64,000 bases of DNA from JAEUOS01 sp046160545. Lineage in GTDB: Bacteria; Pseudomonadota; Gammaproteobacteria; Burkholderiales; JAEUOS01. The position numbers and the translations under genes are program-made. Below, piece after piece: positions 42,761-51,050 of the stretch (position 1 is its first letter; the number at the start of each line of letters is the position of its first letter). The stretch spans positions 1 through 64,000 of the forward strand of contig JBJXGS010000048.1 in NCBI GenBank assembly GCA_046160545.1, read 5' to 3'. The notes beneath the pieces are model-generated. The model made no database searches and was not told where the DNA came from. It saw only the letters and a list, made by a program, of their open reading frames with translations.

Positions 42761-43732
42761 TTATTCGATGGTGACGCCGGCGGCGCGGATGACCTTGGCC
42801 CACTTGTCGATCTCGGCACGCATGTAGGCACGGAATTCCTCGGGCGAGCTGCCGACCGCCTCCGCTCCCTGCGCCGTGAGTTTCTCGCGCACATCCGGCT
42901 GTGCGAGGGCCTTGACGGCAGCTTCGTGCAGTCGGGCGATGATGGCCGGCGGCGTCTTCGCGGGCGCCAAGAGTCCGTTCCAGCTCGATACCTCGAAGTC
43001 GGCCAGCCCGGCCTCGGCCATGGTCGGTACGTTGGGCAATTGCGCCATGCGCCGGTGCGCCGCAACCGCGATCACGTGCAACTTGCCGCCCTGCAGGTGC
43101 GGAATGGCCGAGAGTGCGGTCTGGAAGCTGATGCTGACCTGACCGCCCAGGAGATCGGTCATGGCCTGGGTGGCGCCCTTGTAGGGGACGTGCAGGAGGT
43201 CGATGCCGGCGCGCAGCTTGAGGAGTTCGCCTGCCAGGTGCGGGCTGCCGCCGCTGCCGCTGGAGGCGAAGGTCAGTTTGCCCGGCTGGGCGCGTGCCAG
43301 CGCGATCAGCTCCGTCAAGGTCCTGGCCGGGACAGACGGGTGCGCCGCCAGCACCGAGGGCGCGCTCATCGCCTGGGTGATGGGGGCGAAGTCCCGCAGC
43401 GTGTCGTAGGCCATGTTGCGGTAGGCCGTCATGTTGGTCGCGTTGGCGATCGTGCCGACCAGGAGCGTGTATCCGTCCGGGGCGCTCTTGGCCACCATCT
43501 CGGAGGCGATGTTGCTGGTCGCGCCAGCCCTGTTTTCGACCACGAAGGGCTGGCCCAGGGTCTCGGCCAGCTTCGCCGCTAGCGTGCGCGCGATGATGTC
43601 GGTGGCGCCACCCGGCGCGTAGCCGACCATGAGCTTGACCGGGCGCACCGGATAACGCGCATCCTGCGCGACCACGGAGGGCGGGGCTGGCAGCACAACC
43701 AGGAGGAGGCAGGCAAGCGGAAGTAATTTCAT
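42761..43732 (-). CDS. Tripartite tricarboxylate transporter substrate-binding protein (Bug family)
   Basis: 323 residues. A signal peptide (cleavage after VVAQ, about 23) precedes RPVKLMVGYAPGGATDIIAR, ENRAGATSNIASEMVAKSAP, HVPYKGATQAMTDLLGGQVS and SSWNGLLAPAKTP. These are all canonical for Bug receptors. The ligand is probably an organic acid that the adjacent acyl-CoA synthetase would activate. Its ATG overlaps the stop of that synthetase gene (ATGA), a strong sign of linked function. Confidence 0.94.
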   Translation of the reverse strand: MKLLPLACLLLVVLPAPPSVVAQDARYPVRPVKLMVGYAPGGATDIIARTLAAKLAETLGQPFVVENRAGATSNIASEMVAKSAPDGYTLLVGTIANATNMTAYRNMAYDTLRDFAPITQAMSAPSVLAAHPSVPARTLTELIALARAQPGKLTFASSGSGGSPHLAGELLKLRAGIDLLHVPYKGATQAMTDLLGGQVSISFQTALSAIPHLQGGKLHVIAVAAHRRMAQLPNVPTMAEAGLADFEVSSWNGLLAPAKTPPAIIARLHEAAVKALAQPDVREKLTAQGAEAVGSSPEEFRAYMRAEIDKWAKVIRAAGVTIE

Positions 43733-45831
43733 GGGCTGGCATCCTTCATCACGATGAGTGCATCGACTGCGACGACGCCGTCGCGCTTGATCACAAGCGG
43801 ATTGATCTCGGCTTCGGCGATCGGCCGTCCGGGCAGCGCGCCCAGGCGCGACACCGCGACGATGGCGCGCGCCAGGGCAGTCGTATCGCCGCGCGGCAGG
43901 TTGCGGTAGCCGCGGATCACGGCCAGGCCGCGGACCGCATCGATCATGTCCAGTGCGTCGGCTTCATCGACCGGGCACAGGCGCAGTATCGTGTCCTGAT
44001 ACAGCTCGGCCAGGATACCGCCGACCCCCAGCATGACCAGCGGCCCGACCTGCGGGTCGTCGCGATAGCCCACGATGGCTTCGATGAGGCCGCTTTCCAT
44101 GCGCTGGACCAGTACACCGTCGATGGGTGCCGCCGGGTGCACCTTGCGCACCGTGGACAGCATTGCGCCCACCCGGGCGTCGAATTCGGCGCGGTCGGCG
44201 ATTCCCAGCGCGACGCCGCCGGCCTCGGTTTTGTGCGCGATGGCAGGCGAGCTGATCTTGGCCGCGACCGGATAGGGCAGGTCGTGCGCGAAGTCGGGTG
44301 CACGGGCCAGAGCCGAGGCGACCACGGGTACGCCCAGTGCCGCGAAAAACGTCAGTGCGGCCCTCTCGTCGGGATGCGCTGGCAGTTGCGGCAGATTGGA
44401 CGGTGCCTCCGGCGCCGCCAGGCTCGCCGGGTTCTTCCAGGCGAAGAAAGTGGCCAGGGCATCGGCACAGGCCTCCGGGGTGCGAAAAGCGGCGATGCCG
44501 CGCGCGGCCAGCAATCGCAGGGAAGCATCGGCCTGTGGCGCCAAGAACACCGCCAGCGGCTTGGCAGTCCGCTGCGTTTCCAGGATCGGTGCGACTGCGA
44601 AGTCCGGGTGGAACTGTGCCGACGATCCGACCACCGCCAGCACCGCGTCGCAGTCGTCGCTTTCGAGCAGGGCATCGAGCACGGCACGGTAGCGCGCGCC
44701 GGTGGAGGCCATGGTCAGGTCGACGATCGGCGCATCGGCGACTCGCACGCCATGTGTCGCCAGGTGCGCCTTGAGCGCAGGAGTCGGGATCATTGCCGAG
44801 AGGCCCAGCACGCCCAGTCGATCGACCACCGCCGCCGCACCGCCGCCGGTGGTCGTGACCACGGCCACACGCGGCGTGTGATTCAGGCGCGGCGGTGCGC
44901 GCCCGGACATGAGCGGCGGGATCTCGATCAAGGTCTCGAGCATTTCCACCCGCGCGATGCCGTGCGCGTGAAAAAACGCGTCCATTGCGGCGTCTGCGCC
45001 GGCCAGGGCGCCGGTGTGCGAGCGCGCCATGGCCTCGCCCAACGCCGATCTTCCCAGCTTGAATGCAACGACCGGCTTGCCGGCCGCGTGCGCGCGTCGC
45101 GCTGCGGCCGCCAGTCGCGGCGCTTCGCGCAGCGTTTCCAGGAACAGCGCGATGACTTGCGTGGCGGGGTCGTCGACGAGCAGGTCGACCAGCTCGCCCA
45201 CGCCCAGGTCGGCCTCGTTGCCGACCGAGACCAGCTTGGCAAAGCCAAGGCCGCGCGCGGCGCCGCGAGAAATGAGCGTGCCCAGCATGGTGCCGCTTTG
45301 CGAGACCACGCTGGTGCTGCCGGCGGGCGGCGTGTCGCCCTCGAGAACGGCGTTGACCGTGATCGCCACACCACCGGGGACGTCGATCACACCCATGCTG
45401 TTGGGGCCCAGGAGGCGTACCCCGGCTCTTCGTGCTGCCTCGACCAAGGCCAGCTGACGCGCCGCGCCGGCCGCGCCGGTCTCGGCGAAGCCGTCGCTCA
45501 GGATGGATACCAGCGGTACCCCGCAGGCGATGCAATCGGCCAGCGCGCTCTCGACCGCGTCGCCCGGAACCATCACGTAGGCATGGTCGATCGGCGCGTC
45601 AAGCGCCGTGCGCGCGGTGGCCAGGCTCGGATAGGCGCGCTCGCCCAGCACTTCGTCGCGGGTCGCGTTGATCGGCACGATGCGGCCGGTGTAGCCGTGC
45701 TTGCGCAGGAAGCGTTGCGGTCGCGCGGTATGCCTTTTCACGTCGCCCGAGGCGCCGATGAGCGCTACGCAGCGCGGCGCGAACAGGGCCTGGGCTAAGG
45801 TGAGGCGCGCGGCTTTTTCGACCACATGCAT
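43729..45831 (-). CDS. ADP-forming acyl-CoA synthetase (acetate-CoA ligase family)
   Basis: 700 residues. It has a CoA-binding Rossmann domain (ALFAPRCVALIGASGDVKRH), a succinyl-CoA-ligase-like middle (GVRLLGPNSMGVIDVPG, then SVGNEADLGVGELVDLL), a conserved phosphorylated-His loop ARSHTGALAGADAAMDAFFH, and a C-terminal ATP-grasp domain (PVAAKISSPAIAHKTEAGGV). It converts a carboxylate plus CoA and ATP to the acyl-CoA with ADP as product. The start is ATG 45831-45829; two earlier in-frame ATGs would add 11 or 22 unconserved residues and the ribosome site is weak. It heads the leftward operon. Confidence 0.9.
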   Translation of the reverse strand: MHVVEKAARLTLAQALFAPRCVALIGASGDVKRHTARPQRFLRKHGYTGRIVPINATRDEVLGERAYPSLATARTALDAPIDHAYVMVPGDAVESALADCIACGVPLVSILSDGFAETGAAGAARQLALVEAARRAGVRLLGPNSMGVIDVPGGVAITVNAVLEGDTPPAGSTSVVSQSGTMLGTLISRGAARGLGFAKLVSVGNEADLGVGELVDLLVDDPATQVIALFLETLREAPRLAAAARRAHAAGKPVVAFKLGRSALGEAMARSHTGALAGADAAMDAFFHAHGIARVEMLETLIEIPPLMSGRAPPRLNHTPRVAVVTTTGGGAAAVVDRLGVLGLSAMIPTPALKAHLATHGVRVADAPIVDLTMASTGARYRAVLDALLESDDCDAVLAVVGSSAQFHPDFAVAPILETQRTAKPLAVFLAPQADASLRLLAARGIAAFRTPEACADALATFFAWKNPASLAAPEAPSNLPQLPAHPDERAALTFFAALGVPVVASALARAPDFAHDLPYPVAAKISSPAIAHKTEAGGVALGIADRAEFDARVGAMLSTVRKVHPAAPIDGVLVQRMESGLIEAIVGYRDDPQVGPLVMLGVGGILAELYQDTILRLCPVDEADALDMIDAVRGLAVIRGYRNLPRGDTTALARAIVAVSRLGALPGRPIAEAEINPLVIKRDGVVAVDALIVMKDASP

Positions 45832-45895
45832 GTTTGTTGCTTCGCGTTGCAGTGCGAGCGGCATAATACAAGGCACTCTCACGATCTGTACCGCC

Positions 45896-46600
45896 ATGTC
45901 GACACCTGCTTCTCAACCTGACCCGACCCTTGCCGCGACAACGCTCATCGATGCTGACCATCCAGCCATCGTCGCGTTCGCGCGTGAGCATGACCGCGGT
46001 GCGAGCGTGCGCGAACGCGCCGTCGCGCTGACCTACGCGGTGCGCGACAGCTTTCGCTACGACGCCTACCGCATCGACCTCTCGCCGGAGGGTATGCGTG
46101 CCAGCCGCGTGATCGAGAACGGCTACGGCTGGTGCGTGCCCAAGGCGGCCTTGCTGGCCGCGACCTGCCGCGCGGTCGGCATCCCGGCGCGGGTCGGCTA
46201 CGCCGATGTGCGCAACCATCTGTCCACCGCGCGCATGCGCGAGTCGTTCAAGACCGACCTTTTTATCTGGCACGGTTACACCGACATCCTGATCGACGGG
46301 CAGTGGGTCAAGGCGACGCCGGCGTTCAACATCCAGTTGTGCGAACGATTCGGTCTCATGCCGCTGGAATTCGACGGTCGCGCCGACTCGATTTACCACG
46401 CCTTCGATCGCGCCGGTAACCGACACATGGAATACGTCCTGCAGCGCGGCGCGTTCGACGATATTCCTCTCGAAGAGCTGACCGAGGACTTCTGGCGCGT
46501 CTATCCCGACTGGATGAGGGACCAGGATGCCATAAGCAAGGCCGATTTCGACGCCGAGGTCATGGCCGAAGTAGCGGCGTCGCAGACCAATCGCACGTGA
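45896..46600 (+). CDS. Transglutaminase-like family protein
   Basis: 234 residues. The transglutaminase-like core has GYGWCVPKAALLAATCRAVG with Cys 80 as nucleophile, ARVGYADVRNHL, and FIWHGYTDILIDGQWVKATP with His 126. The usual Asp of the third position is replaced by the TPAFN segment, as in some bacterial relatives. Such proteins are proteases or amidases rather than cross-linkers. No signal peptide is seen, so it is probably cytoplasmic. The ankyrin gene's GTG overlaps its stop (GTGA), which ties the two together. Confidence 0.88.
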   Translation: MSTPASQPDPTLAATTLIDADHPAIVAFAREHDRGASVRERAVALTYAVRDSFRYDAYRIDLSPEGMRASRVIENGYGWCVPKAALLAATCRAVGIPARVGYADVRNHLSTARMRESFKTDLFIWHGYTDILIDGQWVKATPAFNIQLCERFGLMPLEFDGRADSIYHAFDRAGNRHMEYVLQRGAFDDIPLEELTEDFWRVYPDWMRDQDAISKADFDAEVMAEVAASQTNRT

Positions 46601-47622
46601 AGCCAGACGACGGCGACTTCAGCGATCCTGCTGCACGTGCGCCGTGGGCACGCGGCCCCAGTTCATCCGCGCCCGGCAGCAGCGGTTCTCCATCGACAAG
46701 TCCGGGTGATGCCGATGCCCGGCCGCCGCGCTTTTCTCCGCGCTGGTACATGTTCGGCATGTTCGCCTTCGCAGTCGCGGTAGTGGGGGCGTTCCTGCTC
46801 CTAGACCGTGCGTTTCTCGAAAAGGCGCAACAGCGTGAGGTGATCGTCAGGCCGCCCGCCAAGCCTCAATCGACTGCCGAACCGCCCACCGCACCTGCTG
46901 CCAATCTTGAGTCGCCGAAGCCGCCTACGCGCGCTGCAGCGTCGGCAGAAGCAAGCGCAGCCGGGCGCGTGGCCTGCGCCGAGGCCGCCAGTGTCGGCGC
47001 CGCGATCGCGGCGCGCTGCCCGGAACGGGCGCTCGCGCTCCTGCCCGGCCAGCTCGACCGCCTCGAGGTGCGCGATGCTGGCGGTCACACCCCGCTTCTG
47101 GCAGCGGTGCAGGCTGAGCAGCACGTGGTTGCCGAGGCGCTGCTCAAGGTGGCCGCCAACCCCAACGCCACGGTCGACCTGGGCCGCGCCCAGCGCGCCC
47201 ACGGTTCGATCCAGGCGCAGAAACCCGAATTCGCGCACGGATCAACCCCGCTCATGCTGGCGCGCGACGAACGCATGATCGCGCTTCTCTTGCGCTTCGG
47301 TGCCGAGAAGGATGCGAAGAACGAGTACGGCTGGTTTCCCTTGTTGTATTACACCCACCACGGCAGCCCGGCCATGGTCGATGCCGTGCTGGCGGCTGGC
47401 GCGAATGTCAATGCCACGGCCGATGTGGACCGCTCGCACGCCGGAACTACGGCGCTGATGTGGGCCGCCTACATGAACCGCCCGGAACATCTCAAGGTGC
47501 TGGTTTCGCGTCGCGCACGCGTTGACCTGCGCGATCGCGCTGGCAAGACTGCGCTGGACTACGCGCGTGGCTTCGGGCATCAGGAGCCGATGCGCCTGCT
47601 CGCTGCGGCCGGAGCGCGCTGA
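46597..47622 (+). CDS. Membrane-anchored ankyrin-repeat protein
   Basis: 341 residues starting at a GTG that overlaps the transglutaminase stop. A Pro/Ser-rich cytoplasmic tail (1-48) leads to one membrane helix (about 51-69), a Pro/Ala linker (84-120), and four to five ankyrin repeats: GGHTPLLAAVQAEQHVVAEA, HGSTPLMLARDERMIALLLR, YGWFPLLYYTHHGSPAMVDA, AGTTALMWAAYMNRPEHLKV and AGKTALDYARGFGHQEPMRL. The repeats probably face the periplasm and bind a protein partner. The partner could be linked to the transglutaminase, which is inference. Confidence 0.85.
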   Translation: MKPDDGDFSDPAARAPWARGPSSSAPGSSGSPSTSPGDADARPPRFSPRWYMFGMFAFAVAVVGAFLLLDRAFLEKAQQREVIVRPPAKPQSTAEPPTAPAANLESPKPPTRAAASAEASAAGRVACAEAASVGAAIAARCPERALALLPGQLDRLEVRDAGGHTPLLAAVQAEQHVVAEALLKVAANPNATVDLGRAQRAHGSIQAQKPEFAHGSTPLMLARDERMIALLLRFGAEKDAKNEYGWFPLLYYTHHGSPAMVDAVLAAGANVNATADVDRSHAGTTALMWAAYMNRPEHLKVLVSRRARVDLRDRAGKTALDYARGFGHQEPMRLLAAAGAR

Positions 47623-47694
47623 GCCTGGGGTCTGGTGCGCGTCCCGAGCGCGGGATTCGCGTGGAAGCCCCGCAGCGGGCGATTGCCGGCCTTC

Positions 47695-47700
47695 TATAAT
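47695..47700 (+). promoter_or_regulatory. -10 element directly before trhO
   Basis: TATAAT, an exact sigma-70 -10, ends 7 bases before the GTG start of trhO. The transcript would begin at or one base before the start codon. No strong -35 is seen at 47672-47677. Confidence 0.6.
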
Positions 47701-47707
47701 TTGTCGC

Positions 47708-48544
47708 GTGAGTGTCCTCAATATCTCCGCGTACCGCTTCGTCGCACTGGAAGACCTGCCGGATCTGCGCGCCGCCCTGCGCCAACGCTGTGCCGCCGGC
47801 AACCTCAAGGGCACCGTGCTCCTGGCGCCTGAGGGAATCAACCTGTTCTTAGCCGGCGCTGCCGAGCCGCTGCGCGGCCTGCTGCACTGGTTGCGCGAAG
47901 ATCCGCGTTTCACTGGCCTGGAAGCCAAGGAAAGCTGGTCGGAAGAGCAGCCCTTCAATCGCATGCTGGTCAAGATCAAGCGCGAGATCATCACCATGCG
48001 CGCCCCACAGGTCAGGCCCGCCGCCGGCCGGGCCGCGGCGGTGGACGCCCGCACCCTGAAAGGCTGGCTGGATGCGGGACGCGATGACCAGGGGCGCGAG
48101 CTTGTGTTGCTCGATACGCGCAATGCCTTCGAGGTCGCCATCGGCAGCTTTGCCGCAGCGCGTGACCTGAGGCTCGCGTCCTTTGGCGAATTCCCGCAGC
48201 GGGTCGACGCGCTGCTGCCGGAACTCGCGGGCAAGGCGGTGGTCACCTTTTGCACCGGCGGAATTCGCTGCGAGAAGGCAGCGCTATATCTGGAAGAGCA
48301 GGGACTGGACGCCGTGTATCAGCTCGACGGCGGCATCCTGCGCTACTTCGAGACTGTCGGCGCGGAGCACTATCGCGGCGATTGCTTCGTCTTCGATCGG
48401 CGCGTCGCGCTGACGCCGGCGCTTACGGCCGCCGGTCACGCGGAATGCTTCAATTGCCGCGCCGTGCTGACGCCTGAGGAAATGGGCGATGCGCGTTACG
48501 TGATCGGACAGTCCTGCCCGCGTTGCGGTCCTGCCGCTTCGTAA
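47708..48544 (+). CDS. trhO: tRNA uridine(34) hydroxylase TrhO, rhodanese domain
   Basis: 278 residues. The N-terminal acylphosphatase-like part has NLKGTVLLAPEGINLFLAG. The rhodanese domain has VLLDTRNAFEVAIG and the loop FCTGGIRCEKAALYL with the catalytic Cys 182. A C-terminal zinc-like C-x-x-C pair (ECFNC, CPRC) follows. TrhO makes 5-hydroxyuridine 34 in tRNA with oxygen. The GTG 47708 is the only credible start: it gives MSVLNISAYRFV, and no ATG lies near. It has no Shine-Dalgarno. The gene is convergent with the antiporter, six bases apart. Confidence 0.94.
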   Translation: MSVLNISAYRFVALEDLPDLRAALRQRCAAGNLKGTVLLAPEGINLFLAGAAEPLRGLLHWLREDPRFTGLEAKESWSEEQPFNRMLVKIKREIITMRAPQVRPAAGRAAAVDARTLKGWLDAGRDDQGRELVLLDTRNAFEVAIGSFAAARDLRLASFGEFPQRVDALLPELAGKAVVTFCTGGIRCEKAALYLEEQGLDAVYQLDGGILRYFETVGAEHYRGDCFVFDRRVALTPALTAAGHAECFNCRAVLTPEEMGDARYVIGQSCPRCGPAAS

Positions 48545-48550
48545 TCCGTC

Positions 48551-50335
48551 CTAGCGTACGTCCTTGCTCGGCGACTGCTCCTCGCGGTCGCTCTCGAAGA
48601 GGGCCTTCAATTCGTCGCTCGCCTCGCGCGAAGTCTGGATCAGGGCCGCCTCGTCGCCATGCACGGCCTGCTGGCGCTTCAGAAGTTCCAGGTCATGGTC
48701 GCGGAACCTGGCGATGGTCATCGCGGTGTCAGAAGCGGGAAATCCCAGGCGTAACAGGCTCTGTTGCGCCATCTCGATGCTGGTGTGCCAGGTTTCGCGG
48801 TACACCCGCGTGACGCCCAGCTCGTTGAGTCGATGCGCGTGGGCGCGGTTGCGCGCGCGTGCGACGATGGGCAGCTGTGGATAGTGGCGCCGCACCAGTT
48901 CGGCGCAGCGCACCGAGTCTTCCGGATTGTCGACCGCGAGGACGAACAGACGCGCCCCGGCCAGGTTGGCGGAGGTCAGGAGATCCAGGCGCGTCGCGTC
49001 ACCGAAATAGATCTTGATGCCGAAGCGACGCACGTTGTCGACCTGTTGGGCGTCCTTTTCCAGGGCGGTCATCGGAATGCCCTTGAGAGAGAGCACGCGC
49101 GAGATGATTTGCCCGATCCGTCCGTAGCCGGCTACGACCACATGTCCTTCCTTGTGGTCGATGCTGTCGAAGGCGCGCGCCTCGACCGCGTCGAGTCGCG
49201 GCGCAAGCAGCTTCTCCTCAAGCACGAAGAGCAGCGGGGCGGCAAGCATCGAGACGGTCACGGCCACGACCAGCAGGTCGGAGACCGCGGCGGTGAAGAT
49301 GCCGACTCCCGCCGCTGCGGCGAAGAGCACAAACGCAAATTCGCCGCCCTGCGCCAGCGCGACGCCCAGCTTGCGCGCGCTGGTTGCGGCAGTGCCGGCA
49401 GTGCGCGAGATGCCGAAGAGAAGCGCGAATTTGATCACCATCATGCCGACCACGATCGCCGCGATTGCCAGCGGCTGGCTGGCCAGAAGCCCCAGATTGG
49501 CCGACATTCCCACTGCGATAAAGAACAGGCCCATGAGGAGTCCTTTGAACGGCTCTATGTCAGCCTCGAGTTCATGACGATATTCGGAGTCCGCCAGGAG
49601 CATGCCGGCCAGGAAGGCGCCCAGCGAGGCGGTCAGCCCGGCCACTTCCATCAGGAGCGTCACCCCGATCACGATCAGGAGGGCTGCGGCGGTGAAAATC
49701 TCGCGGCCGCCAAAGCGTGCGATGAGGCGAAACAGCGGGCGCACCAGGAGGCGACTGGAGATCACCAGTGCGCCGATGATGGCGATCGCTTTCATCGCAT
49801 CCAGCCAGCCGGCCGCGCCAGCGCCGCCCGCCGCGGCGCCCAGGAAGGGCAGCGCTGCCAGGAGGGGGATGACGGCCAGGTCCTGGAACAGCAGAATCGC
49901 GAAGCTCTCGCGTCCGTGACGAGCCGTGAGTTGCTTCTTTTCGGCCAGGGTCTGCAACGCGAACGCAGTGGAGGACATTGCAAGGCCCAGACCCGCGACG
50001 AGCGCGGCCTGCCAGGTCCATCCGAAGGCGAGCGCGATACCGCCCAGCACCAGGCCGGTGAGGGCGACCTGGGCAGCGCCCAGCCCGAACACCTGGCGGC
50101 GCAATACCCATAGCCGCGAAGGCTGCAGCTCCAGACCGATCAAGAACAGCAACAGCACCACGCCGAACTCGGAGAAATGCAGGATCGCCTGGACATCGGT
50201 GATAAGTTTCAAGCCCCAGGGCCCGATCAGCATGCCCGCGGTCAGGTAGCCCAGTACCGCGCCCAGGCCCAGGAGACGCGACAGTGGTACCGCCAGGACG
50301 GCGGCAGCGAGGAAGATGGCGGCCTGACCGAGCAT
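48551..50335 (-). CDS. Monovalent cation:proton antiporter (KefB/KefC type)
   Basis: 594 residues. The CPA2 membrane domain runs about 1-385 (twelve or so helices), with GYLTAGMLIGPWGLKLITD, FLIGLELQPSRLWVLRRQVF and MSSTAFALQTLAEKKQL. It is followed by a TrkA-N (RCK) domain near 400-520 with GYGRIGQIISRVLSLKGIP, a nucleotide-binding Gly loop. The C-terminal tail is charged. It exchanges K+ or Na+ for H+, probably gated by NAD(H) or glutathione adducts; no KefF/KefG partner is nearby. It is complete, from ATG 50335-50333. Confidence 0.92.
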   Translation of the reverse strand: MLGQAAIFLAAAVLAVPLSRLLGLGAVLGYLTAGMLIGPWGLKLITDVQAILHFSEFGVVLLLFLIGLELQPSRLWVLRRQVFGLGAAQVALTGLVLGGIALAFGWTWQAALVAGLGLAMSSTAFALQTLAEKKQLTARHGRESFAILLFQDLAVIPLLAALPFLGAAAGGAGAAGWLDAMKAIAIIGALVISSRLLVRPLFRLIARFGGREIFTAAALLIVIGVTLLMEVAGLTASLGAFLAGMLLADSEYRHELEADIEPFKGLLMGLFFIAVGMSANLGLLASQPLAIAAIVVGMMVIKFALLFGISRTAGTAATSARKLGVALAQGGEFAFVLFAAAAGVGIFTAAVSDLLVVAVTVSMLAAPLLFVLEEKLLAPRLDAVEARAFDSIDHKEGHVVVAGYGRIGQIISRVLSLKGIPMTALEKDAQQVDNVRRFGIKIYFGDATRLDLLTSANLAGARLFVLAVDNPEDSVRCAELVRRHYPQLPIVARARNRAHAHRLNELGVTRVYRETWHTSIEMAQQSLLRLGFPASDTAMTIARFRDHDLELLKRQQAVHGDEAALIQTSREASDELKALFESDREEQSPSKDVR

Positions 50336-50347
50336 GGGCTCTGCGTC

Positions 50348-50962
50348 CTACACGCTGCCTTGCGCGCGCGCCTCGCCTGCATCGAGGCCGCGCAGGTGGG
50401 CCTCGCAGTAGGCGAGGCTCACGGTGTGCGGCGCTTCGGCGGCCAGTATCGTCACTGCCGTATTGGCCAGGTGCCTGGGAACCTGCGTGTCCGGTGCGCG
50501 TGGCGCGAGTTCCTCGACGACGGCGCGAATCACAAGGCCGTGGCTGATGACCGCCAAGGGCCCGCCGATGCGGTGGCGTTGTTCGATCATGACTGCGAGT
50601 GCGCGCGCTGCGCGGTCGCGGAATTCCGCTTGGGATTCGCCGTCCGGCGGCGCGTCCAGGATCGCTGCCGGATCGATTCCCAAATCGCCTATGGGTTTCC
50701 CGCGCAAGGCGCCGAAGTTGCGCTCACGCAGCGTCGCATCCTCGATCACGGCGAGCCCGGTTGCGTCAGCGATTGCCTGTGCGGTCTGGCGCGCACGCGG
50801 CAGGTCGCTCGAGAGAATTCCTGCAAGTCCGACCGCCTGCATGCGCTGTGCGACGGCGGCGGCCTGCGCGCGGCCGCGCGCGCTCAAGGGGGTGTCGGCC
50901 GGCTGGATGACGCGCGCGGCGTTGAGCGCGGTTTCGCCATGGCGGATCAGGTAAATGGGCAT
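50348..50962 (-). CDS. Histidine phosphatase family protein
   Basis: 204 residues. The RHGE motif, IRHGETALNAARVIQ, is at residues 6-20 with the phospho-acceptor His 8. The second catalytic His is in LAVISHGLVIRAVVEEL. The sequence is of the phosphoglycerate-mutase-like type (PhoE/CobC group). The substrate is unknown. It is adjacent to the antiporter on the same strand (12 bases upstream). Start ATG 50962-50960. Confidence 0.92.
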   Translation of the reverse strand: MPIYLIRHGETALNAARVIQPADTPLSARGRAQAAAVAQRMQAVGLAGILSSDLPRARQTAQAIADATGLAVIEDATLRERNFGALRGKPIGDLGIDPAAILDAPPDGESQAEFRDRAARALAVMIEQRHRIGGPLAVISHGLVIRAVVEELAPRAPDTQVPRHLANTAVTILAAEAPHTVSLAYCEAHLRGLDAGEARAQGSV

Positions 50963-51050
50963 ACGTGTGCGAGGCCGGTGGGAGACAAGTCCGCCATCAT
51001 GCATCAGTTTTGGTAGGCTCGGATGAATTGCCAACGCCCAAGGATCCTGC

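Noticed and set aside
44137..45798. A 553-codon open frame on the plus strand opposite the acyl-CoA synthetase
   Set aside because: Antisense to a conserved gene, no family motif, and an Arg/Gly/His-rich composition typical of shadow frames.
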